The notes below the pieces were generated by a model that was given only the letters and a program-made list of their open reading frames with translations, was not told the origin of the DNA and ran no database searches. A DNA stretch of 23,434 nucleotides from an uncultured Collinsella sp. (GTDB lineage: Bacteria > Actinomycetota > Coriobacteriia > Coriobacteriales > Coriobacteriaceae). Where the stretch lies: the NCBI GenBank assembly GCA_959599615.1, contig CAUGKA010000011.1:1-23434 (forward strand). The letters run 5' to 3'. Positions within the stretch are counted from its first letter, which is position 1. Each line of letters opens with the position of its first letter. Made by a program: the position numbers and the translations under genes. Shown here piece by piece: positions 14,257 to 22,397 of the stretch.

Positions 14257-15687
14257 CTACTCGCCAAAGAACTCGTCGATCTTCTGCTCGTCGACGCCAA
14301 AGAACCACGTCAGGACAAAGCCGGCGGCATAGGCAAGCAACATAGCGGCAACGTAGCCGAGCTGCTGGCCAGGGACGACGATCAGCAGGCCAAACAGACC
14401 GGAAACGCCCTGAGAAACCGTGCCGATGTGAAGCAGCGCCGCGAGCGCGCCGCCAAATCCGGCACCCAGGCAGGCCGTCACAAACGGACGAACGAGCGGC
14501 AGCGTAACAGCATACATCAGAGGCTCGCCCACACCCAGGATTCCAACGGGAATGGACTCTGCGACGTACTTCTTGAGCTTGGCGTTCTTGGTCTTAAAGT
14601 ACAGCGCCAGACCGGCACCGACCTGACCGCCGCCAGCCATCATAAGGATGGGAAGCAGGTAATTGATGCCCTTGGTAGCGCCGTCGGGATCGTTGAGCAT
14701 AGCGTGGATCGGCGTGAGCGCCTGATGCAGGCCGACGGAAACCAGCGGCAAGAAGCCTGCCGACAGGATATAACCGCCCAGGACGCCCAGCTTCTCGAAG
14801 ATAAAGGTCAAAACGCTAAAGATGGCAGTCGTCAGCCATGCGCCAACCGGCTGGATGACGAGCATCAGAGCAAAGGCGCCGATGATGAGCACCAGCAGCG
14901 GGGACAAAAACGTGTCGAGTGCGTTGGGCATAACCTTGCGAATCTGACGCTCCATCCAGGCAAAAAATGCGCCGGCGATAAGAGCCGCGATCATGCCGCC
15001 CGCTGCGGGGTTGTACTGTGCATTGGTGAGCGGCAGCAGAATGACAGTGGCAGGATCAGCCGCGCCAGGCGCAAGCAGGGGCATGGCACTGTTGGCAATA
15101 CACATCATGCCGGCGATGCCGCCCAGCGCAGCGGAGCCACCAAACTCACGTGCCGCGTTATAGCCCACCAAGATGGGCAGATAGGCAAACAGGGCCCAGC
15201 CCATGGAACGAATGCCCTGGTACCACCACTCGCCTGCAAGCGCGCCTGCCGTCGAGACGTTAATGACGTTGCAGATGCCGTTGATGAGGCCAGCCGCAAT
15301 GATGCCGGGAAGCAGGGCGACGAAGACATTGGAAATCTTCTTGAGGAAGGCCTGAACCGGCTTGGACTCGTACTTGGCCTTCTGCGCGGCCTTGTTTGTG
15401 GCCGCAGCGTCAACCACGCTCTCGTCAGCAACGCCTTTCGCAAGGCCGGTGAGCTTGGAGAACTCCTCGAGCACCTTATTCACCTTGCCCGGACCCAGCA
15501 CGATCTGCATCGTGTCGTCCTCGACCAGGCCCATCACGCCGTCGAGTGCCTTAATGCCCTCCGCGTCGACGCTGCCCGTGTCTTTGACGGTCACGCGCAG
15601 GCGCGTCATGCACGCCGCGTTTGCCAGCACGTTGTCTTTACCGCCCAAAAGGTCCAGCAGCTTTTGAGCCAGCTCTTTGTTCGTCAT
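14257..15687 (-). CDS. murP: PTS EIIBC for N-acetylmuramic acid / MurNAc-GlcNAc
   Basis: This 476-residue membrane transporter is a glucose-superfamily EIIBC. The EIIB domain (residues 1-90) carries the phosphorylated cysteine C26 in NAACMTRLRVTVKD. A linker leads to an EIIC domain of about ten membrane helices with the GVGEPLMYAVTLPL signature near residue 380. No EIIA domain is present, so a separate glucose-type EIIA must supply phosphate, as known for MurP. It imports the sugar and phosphorylates it at C6. Substrate assignment rests on the neighbours murQ, murR and mupG; by sequence alone another amino sugar or a beta-glucoside would be possible. AAGGAGGAG precedes the ATG. It follows murQ by 57 bases. 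The stop is TAG. Confidence 0.88.
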   Translation of the reverse strand: MTNKELAQKLLDLLGGKDNVLANAACMTRLRVTVKDTGSVDAEGIKALDGVMGLVEDDTMQIVLGPGKVNKVLEEFSKLTGLAKGVADESVVDAAATNKAAQKAKYESKPVQAFLKKISNVFVALLPGIIAAGLINGICNVINVSTAGALAGEWWYQGIRSMGWALFAYLPILVGYNAAREFGGSAALGGIAGMMCIANSAMPLLAPGAADPATVILLPLTNAQYNPAAGGMIAALIAGAFFAWMERQIRKVMPNALDTFLSPLLVLIIGAFALMLVIQPVGAWLTTAIFSVLTFIFEKLGVLGGYILSAGFLPLVSVGLHQALTPIHAMLNDPDGATKGINYLLPILMMAGGGQVGAGLALYFKTKNAKLKKYVAESIPVGILGVGEPLMYAVTLPLVRPFVTACLGAGFGGALAALLHIGTVSQGVSGLFGLLIVVPGQQLGYVAAMLLAYAAGFVLTWFFGVDEQKIDEFFGE

Positions 15688-15744
15688 AACTCCTCCTTGT
15701 ATTGGGTATCTCGTCTGGATGTCATATCAGCTCACGCCGCGCAC

Positions 15745-16668
<924 letters not shown>

Positions 16669-16678
16669 TTCATTCACC

Positions 16679-17530
16679 TCATCTTTCCTGTTTCTCGATG
16701 TAGTTTTGCTTAATGACATGCGTCGCCCGTTCGTAGTCGCTGGCAACGTAAGCAGCGTACAGGGCATCGACAACCATAAGCTGGGCCATACGCGAAGCCA
16801 TGGCACCGCTGCGGACCAAGGGCTCACTCGCAGCGACGCCGAGCACGGCATCGGCCATGGTGGCAAGCTTGGATGATCCATCTACTTTGGTAACGGCCAC
16901 AACGGGACAGTTGTGACGTTGAGCCTCGGCGGTGCAGTCCAGCACCTCTTGCGTCAAGCCCGAGTAGCTAAAGGCGATCGCCATATCGCCCTCATGCATG
17001 TTCTTGGCACACAAGAGCTGATCATGCCAGTCGTCGTACAGATGGCACTCTTTGTCGACACGCATGAGCTTTTGCGCCAGATCGTGCGCGACCAAACGAG
17101 AGGCACCGATACCGAACAGATTGACCGCGCGTGCCCGCTTAAGATAGGCCGCACATCGCTCCAAGACGGTGTAATCGAGCGTTCGCGCCGTCGCTTCGAT
17201 CGTGCGCACGTTGCTTTTCATCACCTTCCCCACGATACGTTCGACGCTGTCATCCATGGAGATGTCCTCGAGGGCAACGTCTTTCTTGTCACCCAAGAGC
17301 GCCAGCTCGGCAATCAGTTCGCGCTGGAACTCCTTGTAGCCCGCAAAACCCAAGCGCTTGCAAAAGCGCAAAATGCTCGAGGGCGAGGAGAACGTGGCAT
17401 CGGCAAGACCGCGGACGGACAGCCCGACCACCTCGTGCGGATGAGCGCTTACATATGCGATGACATTGCGTTCCGCCGGGCTCGCGCTGAGCTCACGCTC
17501 GCGAAGCCGCAAAAGCAATCCGTTTGCCAT
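16679..17530 (-). CDS. murR: RpiR-family regulator of the mur operon
   Basis: This 283-residue DNA-binding regulator has an N-terminal RpiR helix-turn-helix domain (SVRGLADATFSSPSSILRFC followed by KRLGFAGYKEFQRELI, about residues 40-75) and a C-terminal SIS sugar-phosphate domain (VNLFGIGASRLVAHDLAQKL and AIAFSYSGLTQEVLDC). In E. coli MurR responds to MurNAc-6-phosphate. As first gene of the operon it is probably autoregulated. I chose the ATG at 17530, 8 bases after GGAGG; an in-frame GTG at 17539 touches the ribosome binding site directly and is unlikely. Two partial palindromes lie in the upstream region. The symbol rests on context; the family assignment is firm. The stop is TGA. Confidence 0.88.
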   Translation of the reverse strand: MANGLLLRLRERELSASPAERNVIAYVSAHPHEVVGLSVRGLADATFSSPSSILRFCKRLGFAGYKEFQRELIAELALLGDKKDVALEDISMDDSVERIVGKVMKSNVRTIEATARTLDYTVLERCAAYLKRARAVNLFGIGASRLVAHDLAQKLMRVDKECHLYDDWHDQLLCAKNMHEGDMAIAFSYSGLTQEVLDCTAEAQRHNCPVVAVTKVDGSSKLATMADAVLGVAASEPLVRSGAMASRMAQLMVVDALYAAYVASDYERATHVIKQNYIEKQER

Positions 17531-17564
17531 CTCAAACACCTCCGTTGAGAAGAATTAAAGACCA

Positions 17565-17612
17565 ACGAACGATTCGTACCGGATATAAACAGCTTTTACG
17601 GTACATTGTGCC
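17565..17612 (-). promoter_or_regulatory. Candidate MurR operators and mur promoter region
   Basis: Upstream of murR, ACGAA-CGA-TTCGT (17565-17577) is a perfect 5-bp dyad and GGTACA-T-TGTGCC (17600-17612) is a 6-bp dyad with one mismatch. An AT-rich stretch between them reads TTTATAT on the minus strand and may be the -10. RpiR regulators commonly bind such dyads. The exact promoter is uncertain. Confidence 0.4.
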
Positions 17613-17632
17613 GCATCGTGGCGCACAAAGGA

Positions 17633-17650
17633 CGAGCGTTCTACCGCTCG
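17633..17650 (-). terminator. Possible terminator after the VanZ-like gene
   Basis: CGAGCG (17633-17638) pairs with CGCTCG (17645-17650) around a 6-base loop, and on the minus strand TCCTTTG follows. It lies about 85 bases after the VanZ-like stop and before the mur promoter. The T tract is poor, so termination may be weak. A second small dyad, TCCGA-CCGC-TCGGA, is at 17660-17673. Confidence 0.35.
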
Positions 17651-17734
17651 CCCCTCAAATCCGACCGCTCGGAAATACGCGCGACACAAAATAATTCAAC
17701 AAGATCGCATTATCAAAAACGGGCTTGTTACCGG

Positions 17735-18316
17735 CTAGCGCCTCGCATGGGCGCCGATCGGCCGAGTCGCATGGCGCACCAACACCGCTGCCAGCAATAC
17801 CAGCAGCATCGCGGTGACATAGCCCGCAGCATCGAATCCTAAGTCGACAACGTCGAAATGCCTGCCGGGAACAAAGATCTTATGCACCTGATCGCCAACG
17901 GAGCAGACGGCACAAAAGAGCAACACGGGCACGCAACGGGAGCATACGCTCCACGGACGCCTGGAAAAGCAAACCACGACCACCGAGGCGAACAATCCGA
18001 CGAAGAAAAACTCTACGGTATGGGCAACGCGACGGACGTTCGTGCCCACCCACATGCGAATGGAAGCAAGTCGGCCAGACCGGACATTCGAAGCAGCCGA
18101 ATCGGTGCCCCCGGTCATCCCGTTCTCGGTCTGAGCTTCACCCGCGACATCGGCAGCCTGTACGCCCGTAGCTTGACCCTCCACCACACGCGCGGTGGAC
18201 TCGCTCAGCAACGACGTCTCCACCGCATTTTGCTCCGTCAGCACCCAGATGCCCACCAGCGTTGCAGTAAACAGAACGATCGCGGTCCATCCGATTATTT
18301 GTTTTACGCGCGCCAA
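17735..18316 (-). CDS. VanZ-like membrane protein
   Basis: This 193-residue protein has a first membrane helix near residues 7-27, then an outside segment of about 70 residues rich in Ala, Gly, Thr and Ser, then three further hydrophobic helices. RVAHTVEFFFVGLF (H99, E102) and VGDQVHKIFVPGRHFDVVDL, followed by GFDAAGYVTAMLL, match the VanZ family core. VanZ proteins are linked to glycopeptide tolerance in enterococci, but most family members are uncharacterised and no van genes are nearby. The likely start is a TTG at 18316 with AAGGAGG seven bases upstream; an in-frame ATG at 18367 lacks a ribosome binding site. It is the gene upstream of the mur operon on the same strand. The stop is TAG. 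Confidence 0.85.
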   Translation of the reverse strand: MARVKQIIGWTAIVLFTATLVGIWVLTEQNAVETSLLSESTARVVEGQATGVQAADVAGEAQTENGMTGGTDSAASNVRSGRLASIRMWVGTNVRRVAHTVEFFFVGLFASVVVVCFSRRPWSVCSRCVPVLLFCAVCSVGDQVHKIFVPGRHFDVVDLGFDAAGYVTAMLLVLLAAVLVRHATRPIGAHARR

Positions 18317-18401
18317 GGGCCTACCTCCTTTTTTTTGAATATCAGCGAGTGTAGCCCCAAATGACATCGTCACCGTATCAAAATTTGAATCGCAACAGGA
18401 A

Positions 18402-18416
18402 GCGCCAAAGCGGCGC
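18402..18416 (-). terminator. Small hairpin after the recombinase gene
   Basis: GCGCC (18402-18406) pairs with GGCGC (18412-18416) six bases past the recombinase stop. On the minus strand TTCCTGTTG follows, so the U tract is weak. It is a plausible but unproven terminator. Confidence 0.4.
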
Positions 18417-18422
18417 AAACCC

Positions 18423-19028
18423 CTACCCCGCCTCGCGCATCCAGCGATCGAACGTCCCCACGCACACGCCCAGGCACTTTGCTGCCTGGCTGCGGGTAAT
18501 ATCGCCTGCCTCATAGCTATCGCGTACCAGCTCAAACTGAGGAGGGCACGGCTTGCGAGGTCGACCGAAACGGACCCCTCGCGCCCGCGCCGCTGCAATC
18601 CCCTCCGCTTGGCGCCGATGAATATTCTCGCGCTCCACCTGCGCCACGTAGCTCAGCAGTTGTAGCACAATATCGGCAATCAGGGTATTGGTCACATCCG
18701 GCGCGCCGCTGGCCCTGGCGCGCGTGTCAAGCAATGGCATGTCCAACACCACAATGGCAACCCCGAGCTCCTTGGTAATGCGTCGCCATTCCTCAAGAAT
18801 CTCGGAGTAATTACGGCCAAGTCGGTCGATAGAAAGCACCACCAGCACGTCCCCGTCTCCCAGGATGTGCAGCAGCTCGCGATACCGCGGGCGATCGAAG
18901 TCCTTGCCGCTCGCATGGTCGGCATAAATATTCGCCGAGCCCACGCCATAGGCGCCCAGCGCATCCAGCTGCCGATTTAGATTCTGATCGCGCGAACTCA
19001 CCCGCGCATAACCATACACCGTCGCCAT
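18423..19028 (-). CDS. Serine recombinase (resolvase/DNA invertase family)
   Basis: This 201-residue small serine recombinase begins MATVYGYARVSSRDQNLNRQ, with nucleophile S11. VLVVLSIDRLGRNYSEILEE holds the conserved Arg region, ELLSYVAQVEREN-type sequence (LLSYVAQVERENIHRRQAEG) forms the long E helix, and RFGRPRKPCPPQF leads into a C-terminal Hin/Gin-like helix-turn-helix (ITRSQAAKCLGVCVGTFDRW). Such enzymes resolve cointegrates or invert DNA between short crossover sites. No transposase, phage gene or matching invertible segment is visible next to it. Palindromic DNA lies just upstream. I chose the ATG at 19028; a TTG at 19058 falls within the palindrome. The stop is TAG. Confidence 0.93.
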   Translation of the reverse strand: MATVYGYARVSSRDQNLNRQLDALGAYGVGSANIYADHASGKDFDRPRYRELLHILGDGDVLVVLSIDRLGRNYSEILEEWRRITKELGVAIVVLDMPLLDTRARASGAPDVTNTLIADIVLQLLSYVAQVERENIHRRQAEGIAAARARGVRFGRPRKPCPPQFELVRDSYEAGDITRSQAAKCLGVCVGTFDRWMREAG

Positions 19029-19047
19029 CTCATCCCCGCTTTCTTGT

Positions 19048-19090
19048 AAACCTGCCAAAAAGGGACAGGTTTATTTTGGTAGGTTTTACC
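19048..19090. repeat. Palindromic element upstream of the recombinase
   Basis: AAACCTG (19048-19054) pairs with CAGGTTT (19066-19072) across an 11-base centre containing AGGGAC. A second, related AGGTTT copy lies in GGTAGGTTTTACC (19078-19090). On the minus strand this gives two AAACCT-x-x-CC motifs followed by the inverted copy. It could be a dispersed REP-type element or a binding/crossover site of the adjacent recombinase. Confidence 0.6.
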
Positions 19091-19148
19091 TCTCGAATAG
19101 CAGGTAAGCGGGCGGCCGAGCGGACGGCAAGGTAGCTATGATCCAAAT

Positions 19149-19180
19149 GCGGAGGGCGGCCCCGAAAGACCGCCCTCCGC
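19149..19180 (-). terminator. Terminator-like hairpin after rnr
   Basis: GCGGAGGGCGG (19149-19159) pairs perfectly with CCGCCCTCCGC (19170-19180) around a 10-base loop. It begins 25 bases past the RNase R stop. The following minus-strand bases (ATTTGG) make a weak U tract, but the 11-bp GC stem is strong. Confidence 0.7.
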
Positions 19181-19205
19181 TCTCCCGCCATGAGTCGAGA
19201 TTTGG

Positions 19206-21341
19206 CTAATGGATAAGCTTAAAGTCCAAGTGCCCACGCGTGGTATTGACGCGCGAAACCTCGATAATCACGCGCTGGCCCAGTTCATAGCGAGTCCCCG
19301 TGTCGGCGCCCGTCAGCGTAAGCGCATCCTCGTCGAACTCGAACCACTCGTTGCCCAGACTCTTGATCGAAACCAAGCCTTCGACCTGCGTCAGGTCCAA
19401 GCGCACAAAGAGGCCCATGCTGCTGACCCATGAGACCGTTCCGGCATAGCGCTCGCCCAGGCGATCCTCATAGTACTGGGCAATCTTGATCTTTTGCGTC
19501 GCATGGCTAGCGGCATCTGCCGCGCGCTCGGCATCGCTGCATGCGCGGCAGATCTGCGGCAGAATGCGCGGCAGCGACTCGCGCCCCTTGCCGATCAGCC
19601 GCGGTGTACGGACCAGGGCGTCCTTGCCGCCGAGCTGCTCATAGGCCAACTGCAGTTTGAGCACGCGGTGCACCACCAGATCGGGGTAGCGACGGATGGG
19701 ACTCGTAAAGTGACAGTAGCACGGCGCGGCGAGCGCAAAGTGGCCCTCGTTGCGCGGCTTGTACAGTGCGCGCTGCATGCTGCGCAGAAGCAGCGTGTTG
19801 ACGAGCGGTGCGTTGGCCGTACCGGCGGCAGCATCAACTGCAGCCTGTAGCTCATCGGGACTCCCCAGGGCGATACCGGCAGCACGGCGATCGTCGATGA
19901 TGCCCAGCTGCGCCAGCGCAACGGCGGCACCGTGCAGGCTATCGGGGCTCGGATCCTCATGCACGCGATAGCAGGCCTCGATATCACGGTCTGCCAGCCA
20001 CTCTGCAACGCACTCGTTGGCGAGTAGCATGGCTTCCTCGATAAGCGACGTGGCACACGAACGCTCGCGCGCCACAATCTGCACGGGTACTCCGTCCTCA
20101 TCCAATAGAGCGCGAATCTCGGCCGTGTCAAAATCGACTGAGCCGCGGGCACGACGAATACGACGGCGAAGTTCGGCGAGTTCGTTGGCGGCGACAAGGA
20201 AATCGCCGAGGTCGACGTTATAGCCGCGAGCAGTTTCCTCGCACGCAAGACCGCGCTCAAGCGCCTCCTCGCGCGAGGCCTCAGCAGCCGCAACATCCTC
20301 GGCCGCACCCTCCAGCACCCCATACTCCACCGCGCCGGCACGCACCAGCAGCGCCTCGGCGCCGTCATAGTCCATACGCACACGCGAGCGAATCACGCTG
20401 GGGTACGGATCGTAATGCCGCACGCGACCCTGCGCATCGAGCTCAATGTCAACGGTAAACGCAAGACGGTCCTCGTCAGGGCGAAGCGAACACAGGTCAC
20501 AGGACAGGCGTTCGGGCAGCATGGGAAGCACGCGATCGGCCAGATACACCGATGTCGTACGATGGCGAGCCTCAAGATCGATATGCCCGTCCCAAGCCAC
20601 ATAGTGAGAAACGTCAGCGATATGCACACCCAGCTTGTAGCCACCCTCGGGCGTGCGCTCAAGCGAAATGGCATCGTCAAAGTCGCGCGCGTCGACCGGG
20701 TCGATCGTGATGACAAAGCGGTCGCGCAGATCGCGGCGGAGCGGGTCCTTAAGCGCCGCGGACACATCGAGCGAAAGTCCCTCGGCCTCGTCCAGCGCGG
20801 CCTCGGGATAGCTATCGGTATAGCCGTAACGCGCCATCACGTATTGAACGCCCAAATCGGGCGCGTCATCTCCGCCAATGCGGCGTTCGATCGTCACGGT
20901 GCCCGATTCCAGGCGCGTCGGGTAGGTCAAAATGCGCGCGACAACGGCATCACCCGGGTGGACGCCCAGACGATCCGCCGAGGTATCCTCGGGCAGAATG
21001 AAGAAGTCGGCCTTCAGGCGCGAATCGAGCGGCTCGATCACACCGAGCGGACCAGCGGTCTGGTACGTACCCACCACGCTTATGGCTGCGCGCTCAACCA
21101 CGCCTTCGATCACGGCGCGCCGCTCACCGTGCGGGCTGTTCTTAATGCTCACGGCAACGGTATCGCCATCCATGATCTCGCGCTTACCGCGGCCCATAAC
21201 CTTGTAGTCGCCGCTCTCGGTTATGACATAGGCGCCATGCTCATGGAGCTGCACGCGCCCGGTCAGGCTCGGACGGCGTTCGCTGCGCACCGGTCCGCGC
21301 TTATTGCGAGCTCCACGCTTATGCTTGTTATTGCGCCCCAT
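19206..21341 (-). CDS. rnr: Ribonuclease R
   Basis: This 711-residue 3'-to-5' exoribonuclease of the RNase II/R family degrades structured RNA and mRNAs released by trans-translation. A basic N-terminal tail (MGRNNKHKRGARNKRG) precedes OB/cold-shock-like domains (residues 25-180). The RNB catalytic domain carries ITIDPVDARDFDDAISLE, with the metal-binding aspartates, and GVHIADVSHYV. FTSPIRRYPDLVVHRVL lies in its later half. A C-terminal S1 domain (RYAGTVSWVSSMGLFVRLD) ends the protein. Length is a little short of E. coli RNase R, as in many Gram-positives. AAGGAGG is six bases before the ATG. It follows ftsX, from which a terminator separates it. Its usual partner smpB lies 8.5 kb further along. 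The stop is TAG. Confidence 0.96.
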   Translation of the reverse strand: MGRNNKHKRGARNKRGPVRSERRPSLTGRVQLHEHGAYVITESGDYKVMGRGKREIMDGDTVAVSIKNSPHGERRAVIEGVVERAAISVVGTYQTAGPLGVIEPLDSRLKADFFILPEDTSADRLGVHPGDAVVARILTYPTRLESGTVTIERRIGGDDAPDLGVQYVMARYGYTDSYPEAALDEAEGLSLDVSAALKDPLRRDLRDRFVITIDPVDARDFDDAISLERTPEGGYKLGVHIADVSHYVAWDGHIDLEARHRTTSVYLADRVLPMLPERLSCDLCSLRPDEDRLAFTVDIELDAQGRVRHYDPYPSVIRSRVRMDYDGAEALLVRAGAVEYGVLEGAAEDVAAAEASREEALERGLACEETARGYNVDLGDFLVAANELAELRRRIRRARGSVDFDTAEIRALLDEDGVPVQIVARERSCATSLIEEAMLLANECVAEWLADRDIEACYRVHEDPSPDSLHGAAVALAQLGIIDDRRAAGIALGSPDELQAAVDAAAGTANAPLVNTLLLRSMQRALYKPRNEGHFALAAPCYCHFTSPIRRYPDLVVHRVLKLQLAYEQLGGKDALVRTPRLIGKGRESLPRILPQICRACSDAERAADAASHATQKIKIAQYYEDRLGERYAGTVSWVSSMGLFVRLDLTQVEGLVSIKSLGNEWFEFDEDALTLTGADTGTRYELGQRVIIEVSRVNTTRGHLDFKLIH

Positions 21342-21418
21342 GGCGCCTCCTTGCTATCGATGACGAACTCCAAAGAGTCTACCCAAATGATTCGCTTTCC
21401 TGCCGTCCCCTAGGGATC

Positions 21419-21452
21419 AAAAAACGGGCCGCCCCATAAGAGACGACCCGTT
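21419..21452 (-). terminator. Rho-independent terminator of ftsEX
   Basis: AACGGGCCG (21423-21431) pairs with CGACCCGTT (21444-21452) with one internal mismatch, and on the minus strand it is followed by TTTTTTG (21418-21424). It lies 25 bases past the ftsX stop and upstream of rnr. Confidence 0.85.
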
Positions 21453-21476
21453 GGAAGGGATGAATTCCAGGCATGC

Positions 21477-22397
21477 CTACACGCGCAGGTAGCGGCGCAT
21501 GGCTATGGCAGAACCAAAGAGACCGATAATCACACCGACCAGAATCAGCGCAGCATAGGTCACCAGGTAGTACTGCATCGGCAGGGCAAACGACATCCAG
21601 CCGATGCTCTCCTGCAAACGCGGAATCATCAGATTGCGCAGCAGCTCCAGAACGCCGATGGAAAGCAGCGAGCCCAAAATAGCCTGCAGTACGCCCTCGG
21701 TGATAAACGGGCCGCGAATGAAGCCGTTGCTGGCGCCGACCAGACGCATAATCGCAATCTCACGACGACGCGCCGTGATGGACAGGCGAATCGTGTTGTT
21801 GATGAAGATGAATGCGATAAAGGTCAGAAGGCCAACGAGCACCACGGCGGCGATGCGGATGTAGTTGGTCACCTGGAACAGGCGGCTCACTTCCTCCTGG
21901 CCGTACAGCACGCTCGCGTTGACGTCGCCGTCATCCGCGATCTTCTGGAAAACGGCGTTCTTCTTGAGCTTCTCTGCCGTGCTCTCGACCTTGGACGGAT
22001 CGTCCATCTCAATTGCAAACGAAGCCGGCAGCGGGTTCTGGCCATCGAGCGCGCTCATGGTGGCGTCGGCGTTGCCCGACATCTTGCTCGTATACTCGGC
22101 CAGCGCGTCGTCCTTGTCCTTATAGGTCACGGACTTGACGTTATTCCACGTCTTAAGCTCGGCCTCAAAAGCCTGGACATCGGCCTGATCGGCGTCATCG
22201 CTAATGAACGCGTTGATGACAACCTGATCCTCGACGGTGCCGATCACGGAGTTCAGCATCGCGGAGCCCATGATGAACAGGCCGATGATAAACAGCGAAA
22301 GGAAGATCGTGATGACGGCGCCGAGCGAGGTAGTCCAGTTACGGAAGAAGTGACTGATTGCCTCTTTGAAGGAGTAGCCCACGTTAGTTGGTGCCAT
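21477..22397 (-). CDS. ftsX: Cell division ABC transporter permease FtsX
   Basis: This 306-residue membrane protein is the permease-like partner of FtsE. It has one N-terminal helix (ITIFLSLFIIGLFIMGSAML, about residues 28-48), an extracellular domain of about 120 residues (NAFISDDADQADVQAFEAEL onward), then three helices at about 183-205, 230-255 and 280-300. ARRREIAIMRLVGASNGFIR is the conserved cytoplasmic coupling loop. FtsEX does not carry a substrate across the membrane; it activates peptidoglycan hydrolases at the septum or side wall. The ATG lies inside the end of ftsE (14-base overlap), and GGGAGG is about 11 bases upstream, consistent with coupled translation. The stop is TAG. Confidence 0.96.
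   Translation of the reverse strand: MAPTNVGYSFKEAISHFFRNWTTSLGAVITIFLSLFIIGLFIMGSAMLNSVIGTVEDQVVINAFISDDADQADVQAFEAELKTWNNVKSVTYKDKDDALAEYTSKMSGNADATMSALDGQNPLPASFAIEMDDPSKVESTAEKLKKNAVFQKIADDGDVNASVLYGQEEVSRLFQVTNYIRIAAVVLVGLLTFIAFIFINNTIRLSITARRREIAIMRLVGASNGFIRGPFITEGVLQAILGSLLSIGVLELLRNLMIPRLQESIGWMSFALPMQYYLVTYAALILVGVIIGLFGSAIAMRRYLRV

Noticed and set aside
17537..17539. GTG start for murR
   Set aside because: It touches the GGAGG ribosome binding site with no spacing. The ATG at 17528-17530 is spaced correctly.
17735..18316. Glycopeptide resistance determinant
   Set aside because: VanZ-family proteins are widespread and mostly uncharacterised. No vanHAX or vanRS genes are present.
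18317..18598. Longer N-terminus for the VanZ-like protein
   Set aside because: The extension would overlap the recombinase gene and hairpin and lacks a ribosome binding site. TTG at 18316 follows AAGGAGG at good spacing.
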